Numbered from the stretch's first letter, positions 42,615 through 51,384 are shown. The stretch is 64,000 bases of DNA from Eikenella halliae (GCF_001648475.1 NZ_LXSQ01000023.1:1-64000), one strand, 5' to 3'. Numbers and translations are program-made. The notes: generated from the sequence alone by a model not told the origin.

Positions 42615-44393
42615 ATGCAGTTATCAGGCGCACAAATATTGGTGCAAAGTCTTAAGGCCGAGAACGTGGAATACGTGTTCGGCTATCCCGGCGGCGCGGT
42701 TTTGGAAATCTACGACGCCATCTACCAACTCCACAAATTCGAGCATATCTTGGTGCGCCACGAGCAGGCGGCGGTGCATGCCGCCGATGCCTATGCGCGC
42801 GTGAGCGGCAAGGTGGGCGTGGCGCTGGTTACCTCCGGCCCGGGTGCCACCAACGCCATCACCGGCATTGCCACGGCCTACAGCGATTCCATCCCGCTGG
42901 TGGTGATTTCCGGCCAGGTGCCTTCGCCCGCGGTGGGCTCGGATGCGTTTCAGGAAATTGATATGGTGGGCATTTCCCGCCCGTGTGTGAAGCACAATTT
43001 CCTGGTTACCGAGGTGGACGAAATCGCGCCCACCATCAAAAAGGCGTTTCAAATCGCGCAGAGCGGCCGCCCCGGCCCGGTGGTGGTGGACATCACCAAA
43101 GATGCCACGCAGGCGCTTTCCAAATTCAGCTATCCGCAGGAAGATATCTTTATCCGTTCCTACCAGCCGGTTACGCACGGCCACATCGGCCAGATTAAAA
43201 AGGCGGTGCAGATGCTGGCGGCAGCCAAACGCCCGCTGGTGTATTTCGGCGGCGGCGTGATTTTGGGCAATGCGGCCAAACAGCTCACCGAATTGGTGCA
43301 GCTTTTGAATATCCCCTGCACCGGCACGCTGATGGGTTTGGGCGGCTATCCCGCTTCCGACCGCCGCTTCCTCGGCATGCTCGGCATGCACGGCACATAC
43401 GAGGCCAACCTGGCCATGCACGATGCCGATGTGATTTTGGCCGTGGGCGCGCGTTTTGACGACCGCGTGATTTCCGTGCCGGCCAAATTCCTGGAGCAGC
43501 CGAGGAAAATCATCCACATCGACATTGATCCTTCCAGCATCGCCAAGCGCGTGAAGGCCGACGTGCCGATTGTGGGCGACGTGAAAAACGTGTTGGAAGA
43601 AATGATCGGGCTGTGGCGCAAGCAGGAATTGCAATTTAATCCGGCCAATCTGGAAAAATGGTGGCAGCGCATCGAAGCCTGGCGCAGCCGCGATTGCCTT
43701 GCCATCGAGCCGAACGAAGACATTATCCTGCCGCAGCAGGTGGTGCGCACCCTGGCCGAAGTAACCAAAGGCAACGCCATCATCACTGCCGACGTGGGAC
43801 AGCACCAAATGTTTGCCGCGCAGTATTACCCTTTCTCCCAGCCGCGCCAATGGCTCAATTCCGGCGGCCTGGGCACCATGGGCGTGGGCCTGCCCTATGC
43901 CATGGGCGCGTATCTGGCCGCGCCGGACCGCGATATTTGCTGCATCACCGGCGAAGGCTCGATTCAGATGAACATCCAAGAGCTGGCTACCTGCAAACAA
44001 TACAACCTGCCGGTGAAAATCATCTGCCTGAACAACGGCTACCTCGGCATGGTGCGCCAATGGCAGGAGCTGTATTACAGCAACCGCGAAGCCGAAACCT
44101 ATTTCGACACGCTGCCCGACTTTGTGAAACTGGCCGAAGCATACGGCCATGTGGGCATGCGCATTGAAAAACCGGCCGACGTGGAAGGCGCGCTGCGCGA
44201 AGCCCTTGCGCTGAAAGACAGGCTGGTGTTTATGGACTTCGTGGTGGATCGTAAACAAAACGTCTTCCCCATGGTCGGCAATGGCAAAGGCTTGGACGAA
44301 ATGGTGTTGCCGCCGCATATGCGCGAGCGCAAAGCCGATTCCGATGTAAACGAAGTAACCGACCGCCACTACGACACAAGGAGCGTGCCATGA
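42615..44393 (+). CDS. ilvI: Acetolactate synthase large (catalytic) subunit
   Basis: A 592-residue ThDP enzyme that makes acetolactate or acetohydroxybutyrate, the first common step of branched-chain amino acid synthesis. The N-terminal ThDP glutamate lies in LVRHEQAAVHAADAYAR near residue 47. The C-terminal ThDP/Mg motif begins GEGSIQMNIQEL near 445 and ends with NN near 472. The ATG at 42615 follows AAAGGAGAGG. Its stop overlaps the ilvH start (ATGATG), so the two subunits are coupled. Confidence 0.94.
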   Translation: MQLSGAQILVQSLKAENVEYVFGYPGGAVLEIYDAIYQLHKFEHILVRHEQAAVHAADAYARVSGKVGVALVTSGPGATNAITGIATAYSDSIPLVVISGQVPSPAVGSDAFQEIDMVGISRPCVKHNFLVTEVDEIAPTIKKAFQIAQSGRPGPVVVDITKDATQALSKFSYPQEDIFIRSYQPVTHGHIGQIKKAVQMLAAAKRPLVYFGGGVILGNAAKQLTELVQLLNIPCTGTLMGLGGYPASDRRFLGMLGMHGTYEANLAMHDADVILAVGARFDDRVISVPAKFLEQPRKIIHIDIDPSSIAKRVKADVPIVGDVKNVLEEMIGLWRKQELQFNPANLEKWWQRIEAWRSRDCLAIEPNEDIILPQQVVRTLAEVTKGNAIITADVGQHQMFAAQYYPFSQPRQWLNSGGLGTMGVGLPYAMGAYLAAPDRDICCITGEGSIQMNIQELATCKQYNLPVKIICLNNGYLGMVRQWQELYYSNREAETYFDTLPDFVKLAEAYGHVGMRIEKPADVEGALREALALKDRLVFMDFVVDRKQNVFPMVGNGKGLDEMVLPPHMRERKADSDVNEVTDRHYDTRSVP

Positions 44394-44884
44394 TGCGACA
44401 CATTTTATCCATCCTGATGGAAAACGAATCCGGCGCCATGAGCCGCGTGGTCGGCCTCTTTTCCGCGCGCGGCTACAACATCGACGCGCTTTCCGTAGCC
44501 CCCACCGAAGACCCGACCCTCTCGCGCATGACCATCGTTACCCGCGGCAACGACCAAGTGCTCGAGCAGATTACCAAACAGCTCAACAAGCTGGTGGAGG
44601 TGGTGAAAGTAATCGACTTCAACAACTGCCGCCATGTGGAGCGCGAGCTGATGCTGGTGAAAGTACGCGCCTTGGGTAAAGACCGCGACGAGCTCCTGCG
44701 CCTCACCGATATTTACCGCGGCCAGGTGGTGGACGTAACCGATAAAAGCTATGTGATTGAAATCACCGGCACCAGCGACAAGCTCGACAGCTTCCTCGAA
44801 ACCGTGCCCAAAGGTTTGATTCTGGAAACCGTACGCACCGGCGCCGCTGGCATCGGGCGCGGCGAGCGGATTTTGAAGATTTGA
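44393..44884 (+). CDS. ilvH: Acetolactate synthase small (regulatory) subunit
   Basis: A 163-residue regulatory subunit with an N-terminal ACT domain (RHILSILMENESGAMSRVVG, residues 1-75) and a C-terminal domain (about 80-160, including GTSDKLDSFLE). It gives valine feedback control to IlvI. Two ATGs are adjacent (44390 and 44393); the second matches the usual MRHILS start. AGGAG lies 5-8 bases upstream. ilvC does not follow in this window. Confidence 0.93.
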   Translation: MRHILSILMENESGAMSRVVGLFSARGYNIDALSVAPTEDPTLSRMTIVTRGNDQVLEQITKQLNKLVEVVKVIDFNNCRHVERELMLVKVRALGKDRDELLRLTDIYRGQVVDVTDKSYVIEITGTSDKLDSFLETVPKGLILETVRTGAAGIGRGERILKI

Positions 44885-44939
44885 TGTTGCCGGGCAGTCC
44901 CAAGCCCGCCGTGAATTTTCAAACAGCTTTTGCATGAAA

Positions 44940-45357
44940 TGTCGGATACCCTATCCGGCCGACCGCCTCACGTTGCAGGCGGCTTTTTCTATTGAAGGCC
45001 GTGTCGGATACCGTTATCCGGCTTGTCGTTGCGCCGTAGAGGCTACCTGAAACCAAGCAAATATTTTTCAGGTAGCCTTTCTCTCTTTCGGAGCTACCTG
45101 AAAATCCATAGAGCGTAGCAACTGTATTTTTGCCCGACGGGGTGAAAAATACAGTTGCTACGCCCTGCGGCACGAAGCAAGAAAAGGCTACCTGAAAAGC
45201 CGTAGCCGTGTAGGGTGCATGCAGAACGTGCGCGTAAGGTTTGGGATGGCGTGCGTTCCGCACATCATAAGGTAATCTGTCGGCATGGCAATGCGGACTT
45301 ACGGCTGTGTCGGATGCCGGTATCCGGCCTGCCGTTGTACGGTATGAGGCTACCTGA
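44940..45357. repeat. Cluster of dispersed palindromic repeats between ilvH and a lipoprotein gene
   Basis: Three copies of a GTGTCGGATACC-N-TATCCGGC unit (about 44940, 45000 and 45307) are present; the latter two continue into TGTCGTTG...GAGGCTACCTGAA and so carry a DUS at the same place. The intervening sequence has further DUS copies and the long palindrome listed separately. No gene is visible. Confidence 0.6.
45114..45162. repeat. Perfect 18 bp palindrome with small inner stem
   Basis: CGTAGCAACTGTATTTTT (45114-45131) and AAAAATACAGTTGCTACG (45145-45162) are exact inverse complements around GCCCGACGGGGTG, which itself can form CCC-GAC-GGG. It is not a DUS or Correia structure. Confidence 0.75.
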
Positions 45358-45372
45358 AAAAGGTTGTGCTAT

Positions 45373-45477
45373 TATAGTAAATTAACAAAAATCAGGACAA
45401 GGCGGCGAGCCGCAGACAGTACACACGTTACGGCAAGGCGAGCCAACGCTGTACTGGTTTAAATTTAATTCACTATA
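45373..45477. mobile_element. Correia-type element (copy 6)
   Basis: 105 bp from TATAGTAAATTAACAAAAATC to GGTTTAAATTTAATTCACTATA. The right end uses the AAATTTAATT variant of the repeat. It ends 40 bases before the start of the small lipoprotein gene and could carry its promoter. Confidence 0.85.
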
Positions 45478-45517
45478 TTTACAGATAATTGTGTTCAACC
45501 CTGTGAAAGGAAAAACC

Positions 45518-45706
45518 ATGAAAGCAATATATCGGTTGGCCGCTGCGGCGGTGTTGGCTGCCCTGTTGTCGGCCTGCGGTGCCGGCGTAGGCGTGAGCGG
45601 CGGCGACGGCCATGTGGGTGCGCGCGGCTCGGTGGATTTGGGCAACGGCAATAGCAGCGTGACGCCTTATGGCAAAGTGGGCGTGGGGGTGGAGGTAACG
45701 CGCTAG
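45518..45706 (+). CDS. Small glycine-rich lipoprotein
   Basis: A 62-residue product with a signal peptide and lipobox (LLSAC near residue 17). The mature part is Gly/Val-rich (GAGVGVSGGDGHVGARGSVD) and ends GKVGVGVEVTR. AAAGGAAAAACC precedes the ATG at 45518; an earlier ATG at 45491 is rejected. Function unknown. It lies just downstream of a Correia element. Confidence 0.7.
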   Translation: MKAIYRLAAAAVLAALLSACGAGVGVSGGDGHVGARGSVDLGNGNSSVTPYGKVGVGVEVTR

Positions 45707-45741
45707 GCAGCTGTGTTACTGTTTCTGTATCTGCCCGTTAG

Positions 45742-45786
45742 AAAGGCTACCTGAAAACCGTTTGGATGGTTTCAGGTAGCCTTTTT
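45742..45786. terminator. Inverted DUS pair between convergent genes
   Basis: AAAGGCTACCTGAAAACC and GGTTTCAGGTAGCCTTTTT form a bidirectional terminator between the small lipoprotein gene and the leftward DUF1853 gene. Confidence 0.7.
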
Positions 45787-45804
45787 GTTGTTCGGTATGG
45801 CTAT

Positions 45805-46818
45805 TCAGCTGCGGCACATCAGACGTTGGGTTTCGTGCCACATGCCGTCGGGGCGTTGTTCGACCACGGCGATGAGGCCGGGGGCTTGGCGGGCGAGCTC
45901 GGCGGCGCTGATGGTTTGCTCAAACGGAACGCGGGCGGGGGCGAGGTAGGCGAGGCGGGACAGGGGGTGGAAGCGTTGTGCAGCTTGGGTGGGGTAGTCT
46001 GCCCATTGCGGGAGGAGGAGGCCGCTCCAGCCGAGGGGGTTGAGGGGGCTGCCGTTGAGGATGCCGTTTGGGGTGAAGCCGATGCCGCGGATGATGGTGG
46101 CGGTGTTGGGGGCTTGGCTCAGGTTTGGGGATTGGCGGCAATCTGTTGTGCCCGTATTGGCTTCGCGGGGGCTTGCTTCGCTCGTTTTAGCTTCGCAGAA
46201 ACTCGCTGCGCTCGTTTTAGCTCCGCAGAAACTCGCTTCGCTCGTTTTAGCCTCGCAGAAACTCGCTTCGCTCGTTTTCAGGTAGCCTTGGAGTGGGGCG
46301 GGCAGTTGGGCTCGGGCTTGGGGGGTGTGGAAGAGGCGGCATTGTTGTTGCAGTTTGGCGGCTTTGCCAAGCAGGGTATCGGCGGGGTTGAGGCCTTGGA
46401 AGTTGGCAGGTGTGGTGCCGCCGTAGTATTTGCAGGTGAGTTCGAGGTGGTAGGGGGCGGAGTCGATCAGGCAGAGGAAGTCGGCGGCGCCGAGGGTTTG
46501 GCCGCTTTCGCTGCGGACGGGGTGGTTGCGGGCGATGAGTTGGCAATGGGGGGCGTGGGCCAGCCAGAAGGCGAGCAGGCTTTCGGCGTAGCGGCCTAGG
46601 CGGTGGCCGAAGGGGGCTTCTTGTTCGAGCCATTGCGTCAGTGGGGCAGGGACGTCGTCGAGGCTGAGCAGGAAGCGGAAGCCTTGGCTGCCGAGCAGGC
46701 GGGGGACGGGAAGCTCGCAGCCGCTGTGCCACAGGGGCGGGGCGGTGAGCAGGGCGGCGAGGTCGCGCACGGCGGGGTGGCGCAGCCGCCACCAGATGGC
46801 ATCGAGGGCGTAGTTCAT
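45805..46818 (-). CDS. DUF1853 family protein with an internal decapeptide repeat
   Basis: A 337-residue cytoplasmic protein. The N-terminal and central parts match DUF1853 (RHPAVRDLAALL at residue 13, LGRYAESLLAFWLAHAPH near 74, LGAADFLCLID and LELTCKYYGG near 110-130). Residues 180-220 consist of four decapeptides of the form KTSEASFCEA, encoded by a 30 bp tandem repeat at 46159-46278 that ends in a DUS (RLPENERSE-type reading in another frame; here GYLK). The family length without the insert is about 300. Function unknown. It overlaps the upstream gene by 4 bases. Confidence 0.75.
   Translation of the reverse strand: MNYALDAIWWRLRHPAVRDLAALLTAPPLWHSGCELPVPRLLGSQGFRFLLSLDDVPAPLTQWLEQEAPFGHRLGRYAESLLAFWLAHAPHCQLIARNHPVRSESGQTLGAADFLCLIDSAPYHLELTCKYYGGTTPANFQGLNPADTLLGKAAKLQQQCRLFHTPQARAQLPAPLQGYLKTSEASFCEAKTSEASFCGAKTSAASFCEAKTSEASPREANTGTTDCRQSPNLSQAPNTATIIRGIGFTPNGILNGSPLNPLGWSGLLLPQWADYPTQAAQRFHPLSRLAYLAPARVPFEQTISAAELARQAPGLIAVVEQRPDGMWHETQRLMCRS
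46159..46278. repeat. Four tandem 30 bp units inside the DUF1853 gene
   Basis: Units begin at 46159, 46189, 46219 and 46249. The consensus is AGCTTCGCAGAAACTCGCTT plus CGCTCGTTTT; the last unit runs directly into a DUS (TTTTCAGGTAGCC). Since 30 is divisible by three, the frame is kept, and the insert is read as a decapeptide repeat. Confidence 0.85.
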
Positions 46819-47276
46819 GGTTGGGCGGGAAAGCAGCGGGCAAAGGCGGTTTGCAGGTGTTGGAGAAAGCTGGGATGGCTTAGGTTGGTGTCGATGGCTT
46901 GGTGGTCAAGATGGCTGAAGCCGCTGTTGGGTTCGCGACGGGAAGGCAGCAGGCGGACGGTTTGGCCGGGTGTGGCGAGCAGTAGTACCAGGCTGCTTTC
47001 GATATCGAATTTTTTGGTGGTGGGATAGCCGCTGAAGCGGGTGATGCGCTGCATGAGGCGGCTTTCGTTCAGTTGGGTTGGGCTGACGGTTTGTTTGGTG
47101 GGCAGCAGGCTGTGCAGCAGGGGGACAAGGCAGCTTGCGGCGGCTGCAGCGGAGAGTTTGACGATGCGTTCGGACAGCCAGTCGGCGGCGTTGCCGCTAT
47201 CGATAACGTCGTAGCTGATGAGGACGAGGTCGCCGTTGGGCAGGTGGCGCAGTTGGCAGGCGTAGGTAAAGGGCAT
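46815..47276 (-). CDS. Conserved hypothetical protein upstream of DUF1853 gene
   Basis: A 153-residue protein without signal peptide or membrane segment. It has a central alanine-rich helix (VKLSAAAAASCLVPLLHSLL, about residues 39-58) and a serine/arginine-rich C-terminal half. Its stop overlaps the start of the DUF1853 gene (ATGA), so the two are translated together and may function together. I do not recognise a family. Confidence 0.6.
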   Translation of the reverse strand: MPFTYACQLRHLPNGDLVLISYDVIDSGNAADWLSERIVKLSAAAAASCLVPLLHSLLPTKQTVSPTQLNESRLMQRITRFSGYPTTKKFDIESSLVLLLATPGQTVRLLPSRREPNSGFSHLDHQAIDTNLSHPSFLQHLQTAFARCFPAQP

Positions 47277-47345
47277 GGTGGAGTAAGATGGAAATTAATG
47301 TGAGGGAATGTAGCGATGGCGGGGTGGGCAGTCAAGTTGTCTCAA

Positions 47346-47386
47346 AGGGCTACCTGAAAAGGGGGCGTGGTTTCAGGTAGCCTTTC
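47346..47386. repeat. Inverted DUS pair between divergent genes
   Basis: GGGCTACCTGAAAA and TTTCAGGTAGCCTTT around a 12 nt G-rich loop, upstream of both flanking genes. It is not in a terminator position. Confidence 0.5.
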
Positions 47387-47483
47387 TTGTTGATTGTGTG
47401 TGAAATCATTTGTTTTTTATGGGTTGACACCGGATAATGCGCGCGACGCGGCGTGTGCCGGATGAATTGTAAGAGGCTGTAGT

Positions 47484-48557
47484 ATGTATCAAGCGAAGAA
47501 GCGTGGCTGGCTGCCGTGGGTGGTGGGCTTGGCGCTGTTGGCGGCGGTGGTGTTTTTAATCGTGCAGATGCGCGATGTGCTTTCGCCGTTTGTGGTGGCT
47601 GCGGTGTTGGCCTATATTTTGAACCCGCTGGTGGAAAAGCTTTGCCGGCATGGGGTGCGGCGCGGGGCGGCGGCGATGTTGGTGATGGTGTTTACGTTGT
47701 TGTTGCTGGTGTTGCTGCTGCTGATTGTGGTGCCGATGTTGGTGCAGCAGTTCGGCAGCCTGCTGGGAAAAATGCCGGAGTTGGCGAATTTTGTGCAAAA
47801 TAAGGCGCTGCCTTTGGCCAACCGGCTGCTGGGTACGCATTGGGCTTTGGACGAGCAATCGCTGTCGAATTGGTTGAGCAACCATTTGGGCAGCGTTAAA
47901 ACTGGGCTTTCTAAGGCACTGCCGGCCTTGTTGGAGCAGGGCGGCAGTTTGGTATCCAGCTTGGGCAATTTGGCGGTGCTGCCGTTTTTGCTGTATTACT
48001 TCCTGCTGGATTGGTCGCGCTGGACGGAAGGGATTAAAACCATGATTCCGCGCCGCTATCTGGCGGCCTATACGCGCATCGGCGGCAATATGGACACGGT
48101 GTTGGGCGAGTTTTTGCGCGGGCAGCTGACGGTGATGCTGATTATGGGGCTGCTCTACGGTTTGGGCTTGATGTTGACCGGGTTGGAGTCTGGCTTTGCC
48201 ATCGGGATGGTGGCGGGGCTGTTGGTGTTCGTGCCGTATTTGGGGGCGTTCACCGGCCTGCTGTTGGCCACGATGGCGGCGCTGTTGCAGTTTGGCACTT
48301 GGCAGGGGCTGATTACGGTGTGGGCGGTGTTTGCCGTGGGGCAGTTTCTGGAAAGTTTCTTCATCACGCCGAAAATTGTGGGCGACCGCATCGGGCTTTC
48401 GCCGTTTTGGGTGATTTTCGCCCTGATGGCTTTCGGCAGCCTGCTGGGCTTTGTGGGCATGCTGCTGGCGCTGCCTTTGGCCGCAGTAACGCTGGTGTTG
48501 CTGCGTGAGGGGGTGGCGGCATATATGGATAGCGGGTTCTACCGGCGCGAGAAATAG
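47484..48557 (+). CDS. AI-2E family transporter (PerM/YhhT-like)
   Basis: A 357-residue inner membrane protein. Three helices at the N-terminus, a periplasmic or amphipathic segment (about 80-150) and a C-terminal bundle with the family motifs GQLTVMLIMGLLYGLGLM near residue 213, FVPYLGAFTGLLLA near 248 and ITPKIVGDRIGLSPFWVIFALMAFG near 295. The family includes TqsA, an AI-2 exporter, and ion/H+ antiporters, so the substrate cannot be set. AGAGG precedes the start. Confidence 0.85.
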   Translation: MYQAKKRGWLPWVVGLALLAAVVFLIVQMRDVLSPFVVAAVLAYILNPLVEKLCRHGVRRGAAAMLVMVFTLLLLVLLLLIVVPMLVQQFGSLLGKMPELANFVQNKALPLANRLLGTHWALDEQSLSNWLSNHLGSVKTGLSKALPALLEQGGSLVSSLGNLAVLPFLLYYFLLDWSRWTEGIKTMIPRRYLAAYTRIGGNMDTVLGEFLRGQLTVMLIMGLLYGLGLMLTGLESGFAIGMVAGLLVFVPYLGAFTGLLLATMAALLQFGTWQGLITVWAVFAVGQFLESFFITPKIVGDRIGLSPFWVIFALMAFGSLLGFVGMLLALPLAAVTLVLLREGVAAYMDSGFYRREK

Positions 48558-48836
48558 TCGGGCAGGGCAGGCGTTGTTTGCACAGGCTACCTGAAACGCA
48601 GCCCAGTGGAATTTTGGCGCAGATAAAGTTTCAGATAGCCTTTGGTTTGGTTTTGGCCGTTTCAGGCGGGCCGGGAAATATGCCGAGCAGCCCGGTTTTG
48701 TTGTATCGGGCAAACGCTCTTTCCCCGCTTGCCCGCCGTTTGCCGAAAATAGCCCGTGGCTACTTGCATTTAGGCAACATCGCCAGTAAAATGCCGCGCT
48801 TACGGATTTTATTTTACTTATCAGGAGATTTTTCAT

Positions 48837-49100
48837 ATGGCCAATAGCGCCCAGGCACGCAAACGCGCCCGCCAGTCGCAGAAAAACCGTGCACACAATG
48901 CCAGTCTGCGTACTGCTTTCCGTACCGCAGTGAAGAAAGTTTTGAAGGTTGTGGAAAGTGGCGATAAAGCTGCTGCCCAAGCCGAATTCGTGGCAGCCAC
49001 CAAAGTGATGGATCGCATCGCCGACAAAGGCGTGTTCCACAAAAACAAAGCCGCCCGCCACAAAAGCCGCTTGGCTGCCAAAATCAAAGCCATGGCCTAA
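48837..49100 (+). CDS. rpsT: 30S ribosomal protein S20
   Basis: An 87-residue, strongly basic protein with the normal S20 start [18 protein letters not shown] and the C-terminal [18 protein letters not shown]. It binds 16S rRNA in the small subunit. CAGGAGATTTTTCAT precedes the ATG. It is monocistronic with a strong intrinsic terminator. Confidence 0.97.
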   Translation: MANSAQARKRARQSQKNRAHNASLRTAFRTAVKKVLKVVESGDKAAAQAEFVAATKVMDRIADKGVFHKNKAARHKSRLAAKIKAMA

Positions 49101-49121
49101 GCCGCTTACTGCATAAACGCT

Positions 49122-49156
49122 GCCGCATCTTGCAAATAGATGCGGCTTTGTTTTGC
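49122..49156 (+). terminator. rpsT intrinsic terminator
   Basis: GCCGCATCT-TGCAAAT-AGATGCGGC followed by TTTGTTTTG, 22 bases after the rpsT stop. Confidence 0.85.
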
Positions 49157-49291
49157 GCGGAAGATTTGCAGAACGCAGTGAGGCTACCTGAAAAATATGC
49201 CAATCCCGGCAAGCCTCTGCCGCCCCATCTGTAAGGCCGCCGCCAAAATGCGCTACAATGTGCCCAATATCTTGCACAACAGGGATACTTA

Positions 49292-49672
49292 ATGATTTAC
49301 GGCATCGGCACCGACATCCTGCGTATCGAGCGCATCGAGCAGCTATACGGCAAATACGGCCAGGCATTGGCCGAACGCCTGCTCAGCCGCATCGAACTTT
49401 TGGAGTGGCGCTCCGTCGGCAACAAGACAAATTTTTTGGCCAAGCGGTTTGCCGCCAAAGAAGCCTTTGCCAAAGCCGTGCACACCGGCTTGCGCTCGCC
49501 GGTAACGCTGCACCACATTTCCATCGCCCACGACAAACTCGGCCGCCCCGAATTCGTGGTGGAGCCGCCTTTGCAGGAGTGGCTGCGCCAGCAAGGCATC
49601 GGGCGCGTGCATTTGAGCCTGAGCGACGACAACGGCGCGGTGGTGGCCTTTGCCGTGGCCGAAAAAGCCTAG
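49292..49672 (+). CDS. acpS: Holo-[acyl-carrier-protein] synthase
   Basis: A 126-residue enzyme that transfers phosphopantetheine from CoA to acyl carrier protein. The two family motifs are present: YGIGTDILRIERIE at the N-terminus (Asp binds Mg2+) and LAKRFAAKEAFAKAV near residue 48. Length is normal. In many bacteria acpS follows pdxJ; here rpsT is the upstream neighbour and the gene seems to have its own promoter. Confidence 0.94.
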   Translation: MIYGIGTDILRIERIEQLYGKYGQALAERLLSRIELLEWRSVGNKTNFLAKRFAAKEAFAKAVHTGLRSPVTLHHISIAHDKLGRPEFVVEPPLQEWLRQQGIGRVHLSLSDDNGAVVAFAVAEKA

Positions 49673-49806
49673 CCGCCTGTGCAGCACACCAGCATTCAAA
49701 TATTCAAACAATAAAAACAAACACATCAATTTTCAGGTAGCCCTGATCACCCGCAGGCCGGCCTGACACAACAGTTAATCCAAAGCAAATAGAGAAAGGA
49801 AACACC

Positions 49807-51153
49807 ATGTTCTACAGCCGCCACGTCGTCAGCAATACCCTGCTATACGAGCGCCCCGCCGACAGCATAGATGCCTTCAGCCAAAGCCTGGCCGAAATGC
49901 GCACCGCCCAGCGCCGTTTTGCCGCCGCCGGTGTGCAGGCGCGGGTGGCTATGCTCGCCGCTTTTGCCGACCGGCTCGAAGCCGGAAAAACCAAGCTCGC
50001 CCGCATGATTTGCGAAGAAGTCGGCCGCTGCCTGCGCGAATGCGAAGCCGAGATGGACAAATCCGTTTCCCTCATCCGTTATTACGCGAAACTCGCCCCC
50101 CAGCTTCTGCAACACCAAACCATCGCCACCCAGGCCAGCCTCAGCCAAGTGCGTTTCGAGCCCTTGGGCGTGGTGCTGGCCGTGATGCCGTGGAACTACC
50201 CCGTGTGGCAGATTACCCGCTTTGCCGTGCCCGCCCTCTGCTCCGGCAATGCCTGCTTGGTGAAACCCGCGCCCAGCGTGGCCCGCGTAACTGCCGCCCT
50301 GTTTGATATTGTCGGCAACGAATTGCCCTGGCGCGCCGCCTGGCTGGCACACGAAGACGTAGAACACGCCATCGCCCAAACCGATGCGCTGGCCTTCACC
50401 GGCTCTGCCAACGTCGGCCGCCGCCTGGCCGGTTATGCCGGAAGCCACCTGAAAAAATGCGTGATGGAGCTTGGCGGCAGCAACGCCTTCATCGTGCTAG
50501 ACGATGCCGACATCGCCCAAGCCGCCGCCGACGCCTGCTATGCCCGCTTCCGCGATGCCGGCCAATCCTGCAACGCCGGCAAACGCATCATCCTCACCGA
50601 AGGCATCGCCGCCGAATTCACCCGCCTCTTCCTCGAACACTGCCGCCGCCTCACCCCCGGCTGCCCGCTCGACCCCGACACCACCCTCGCCCCGCTGCAC
50701 CGTAAAGACCTGCAGCTGCAAGTGCACGAACAAGTGCAAGACGCGCTCGAACACGGCGCCAAACTCCTGCTCGGCGGCGAGCTGCCCAACGAAGCCGACA
50801 CCACCTTCTACCCCGCCACCGTGCTCGACAACATCACCCCCGCCTGCCGCATGTACCGCGAAGAAGTATTCGGCCCCGCCGTGGGCATTTTCCACGCCCG
50901 CGATGCCGCCGACGCCGTGCGCCTGGCCAACGACAACCCCTTCGGGCTCGGCGCCAGCATCTACTCCGCCAACCTCGACAAAGCCTGGGCGCTCGGCCAG
51001 CAAATCGAAGCCGGCAGCGTATTCATCAACCGCCACACCAGCAGCGACCTGCGCCTGCCCTTCGGCGGCGTGAAAGACTCCGGCTTCGGGCGCGAACTTT
51101 CCGAATTCGGCCTGTATGAATTTGTGAACGTGAAGGCATATTGGCAGAAATAA
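49807..51153 (+). CDS. NAD(P)-dependent aldehyde dehydrogenase, succinate-semialdehyde dehydrogenase-like
   Basis: A 448-residue aldehyde dehydrogenase. The cofactor region VLAVMPWNYPVWQ lies near residue 121, the general-base glutamate in VMELGGSNAFIVL near 220 and the nucleophilic cysteine in DAGQSCNAGKR near 254. The C-terminal GGVKDSGFGRELSEFGLYEF is typical of the GabD/Sad branch, which oxidises succinate semialdehyde. No GABA or succinate genes are adjacent, so the substrate is inferred. AGAAAGGAAACACC precedes the ATG. Confidence 0.88.
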   Translation: MFYSRHVVSNTLLYERPADSIDAFSQSLAEMRTAQRRFAAAGVQARVAMLAAFADRLEAGKTKLARMICEEVGRCLRECEAEMDKSVSLIRYYAKLAPQLLQHQTIATQASLSQVRFEPLGVVLAVMPWNYPVWQITRFAVPALCSGNACLVKPAPSVARVTAALFDIVGNELPWRAAWLAHEDVEHAIAQTDALAFTGSANVGRRLAGYAGSHLKKCVMELGGSNAFIVLDDADIAQAAADACYARFRDAGQSCNAGKRIILTEGIAAEFTRLFLEHCRRLTPGCPLDPDTTLAPLHRKDLQLQVHEQVQDALEHGAKLLLGGELPNEADTTFYPATVLDNITPACRMYREEVFGPAVGIFHARDAADAVRLANDNPFGLGASIYSANLDKAWALGQQIEAGSVFINRHTSSDLRLPFGGVKDSGFGRELSEFGLYEFVNVKAYWQK

Positions 51154-51162
51154 CGTGCCATT

Positions 51163-51204
51163 AAGGCTACCTGAAAATGCGAAACCGTTTTTCAGGTAGC
51201 CTGA
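51163..51204 (+). terminator. Inverted DUS pair after the aldehyde dehydrogenase gene
   Basis: AAGGCTACCTGAAAATGCG and the TTTTTCAGGTAGCCT arm 12 bases later form a hairpin 10 bases beyond the stop. Confidence 0.6.
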
Positions 51205-51254
51205 TGTCTGCGCAGTAGGTTGGGCATTGATGTCCGACACTAGCCGCCACAACA

Positions 51255-51359
51255 TATAGTAAATTAAATTCAAACCAGTACAGCGTTGCCTCGCCTTGTC
51301 GTGCTATCCGTACTGTTTGAAGCTCGCCGCCTTGTCCTAATTTTTGTTAATCCACTATA
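51255..51359. mobile_element. Correia-type element (copy 7)
   Basis: 105 bp from TATAGTAAATTAAATTCAAACC to TAATTTTTGTTAATCCACTATA, with a left AAATTAAATT variant and a more diverged interior (GTTTGAAGCTCGCC). It lies 84 bases upstream of hpnC. Confidence 0.82.
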
Positions 51360-51384
51360 AAATCGGCGCCCACACACAAATCAC

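Noticed and set aside
45000..45300. Possible small RNA gene in the repeat-rich gap
   Set aside because: The palindromes can be explained as dispersed repeats, and no promoter with a terminator at a consistent distance is evident.
47556..49367. 603-codon leftward frame across the AI-2E transporter, rpsT and acpS region
   Set aside because: It runs antisense through two certain genes (transporter and rpsT) and has a Gln/His/Arg-rich composition typical of shadow frames.
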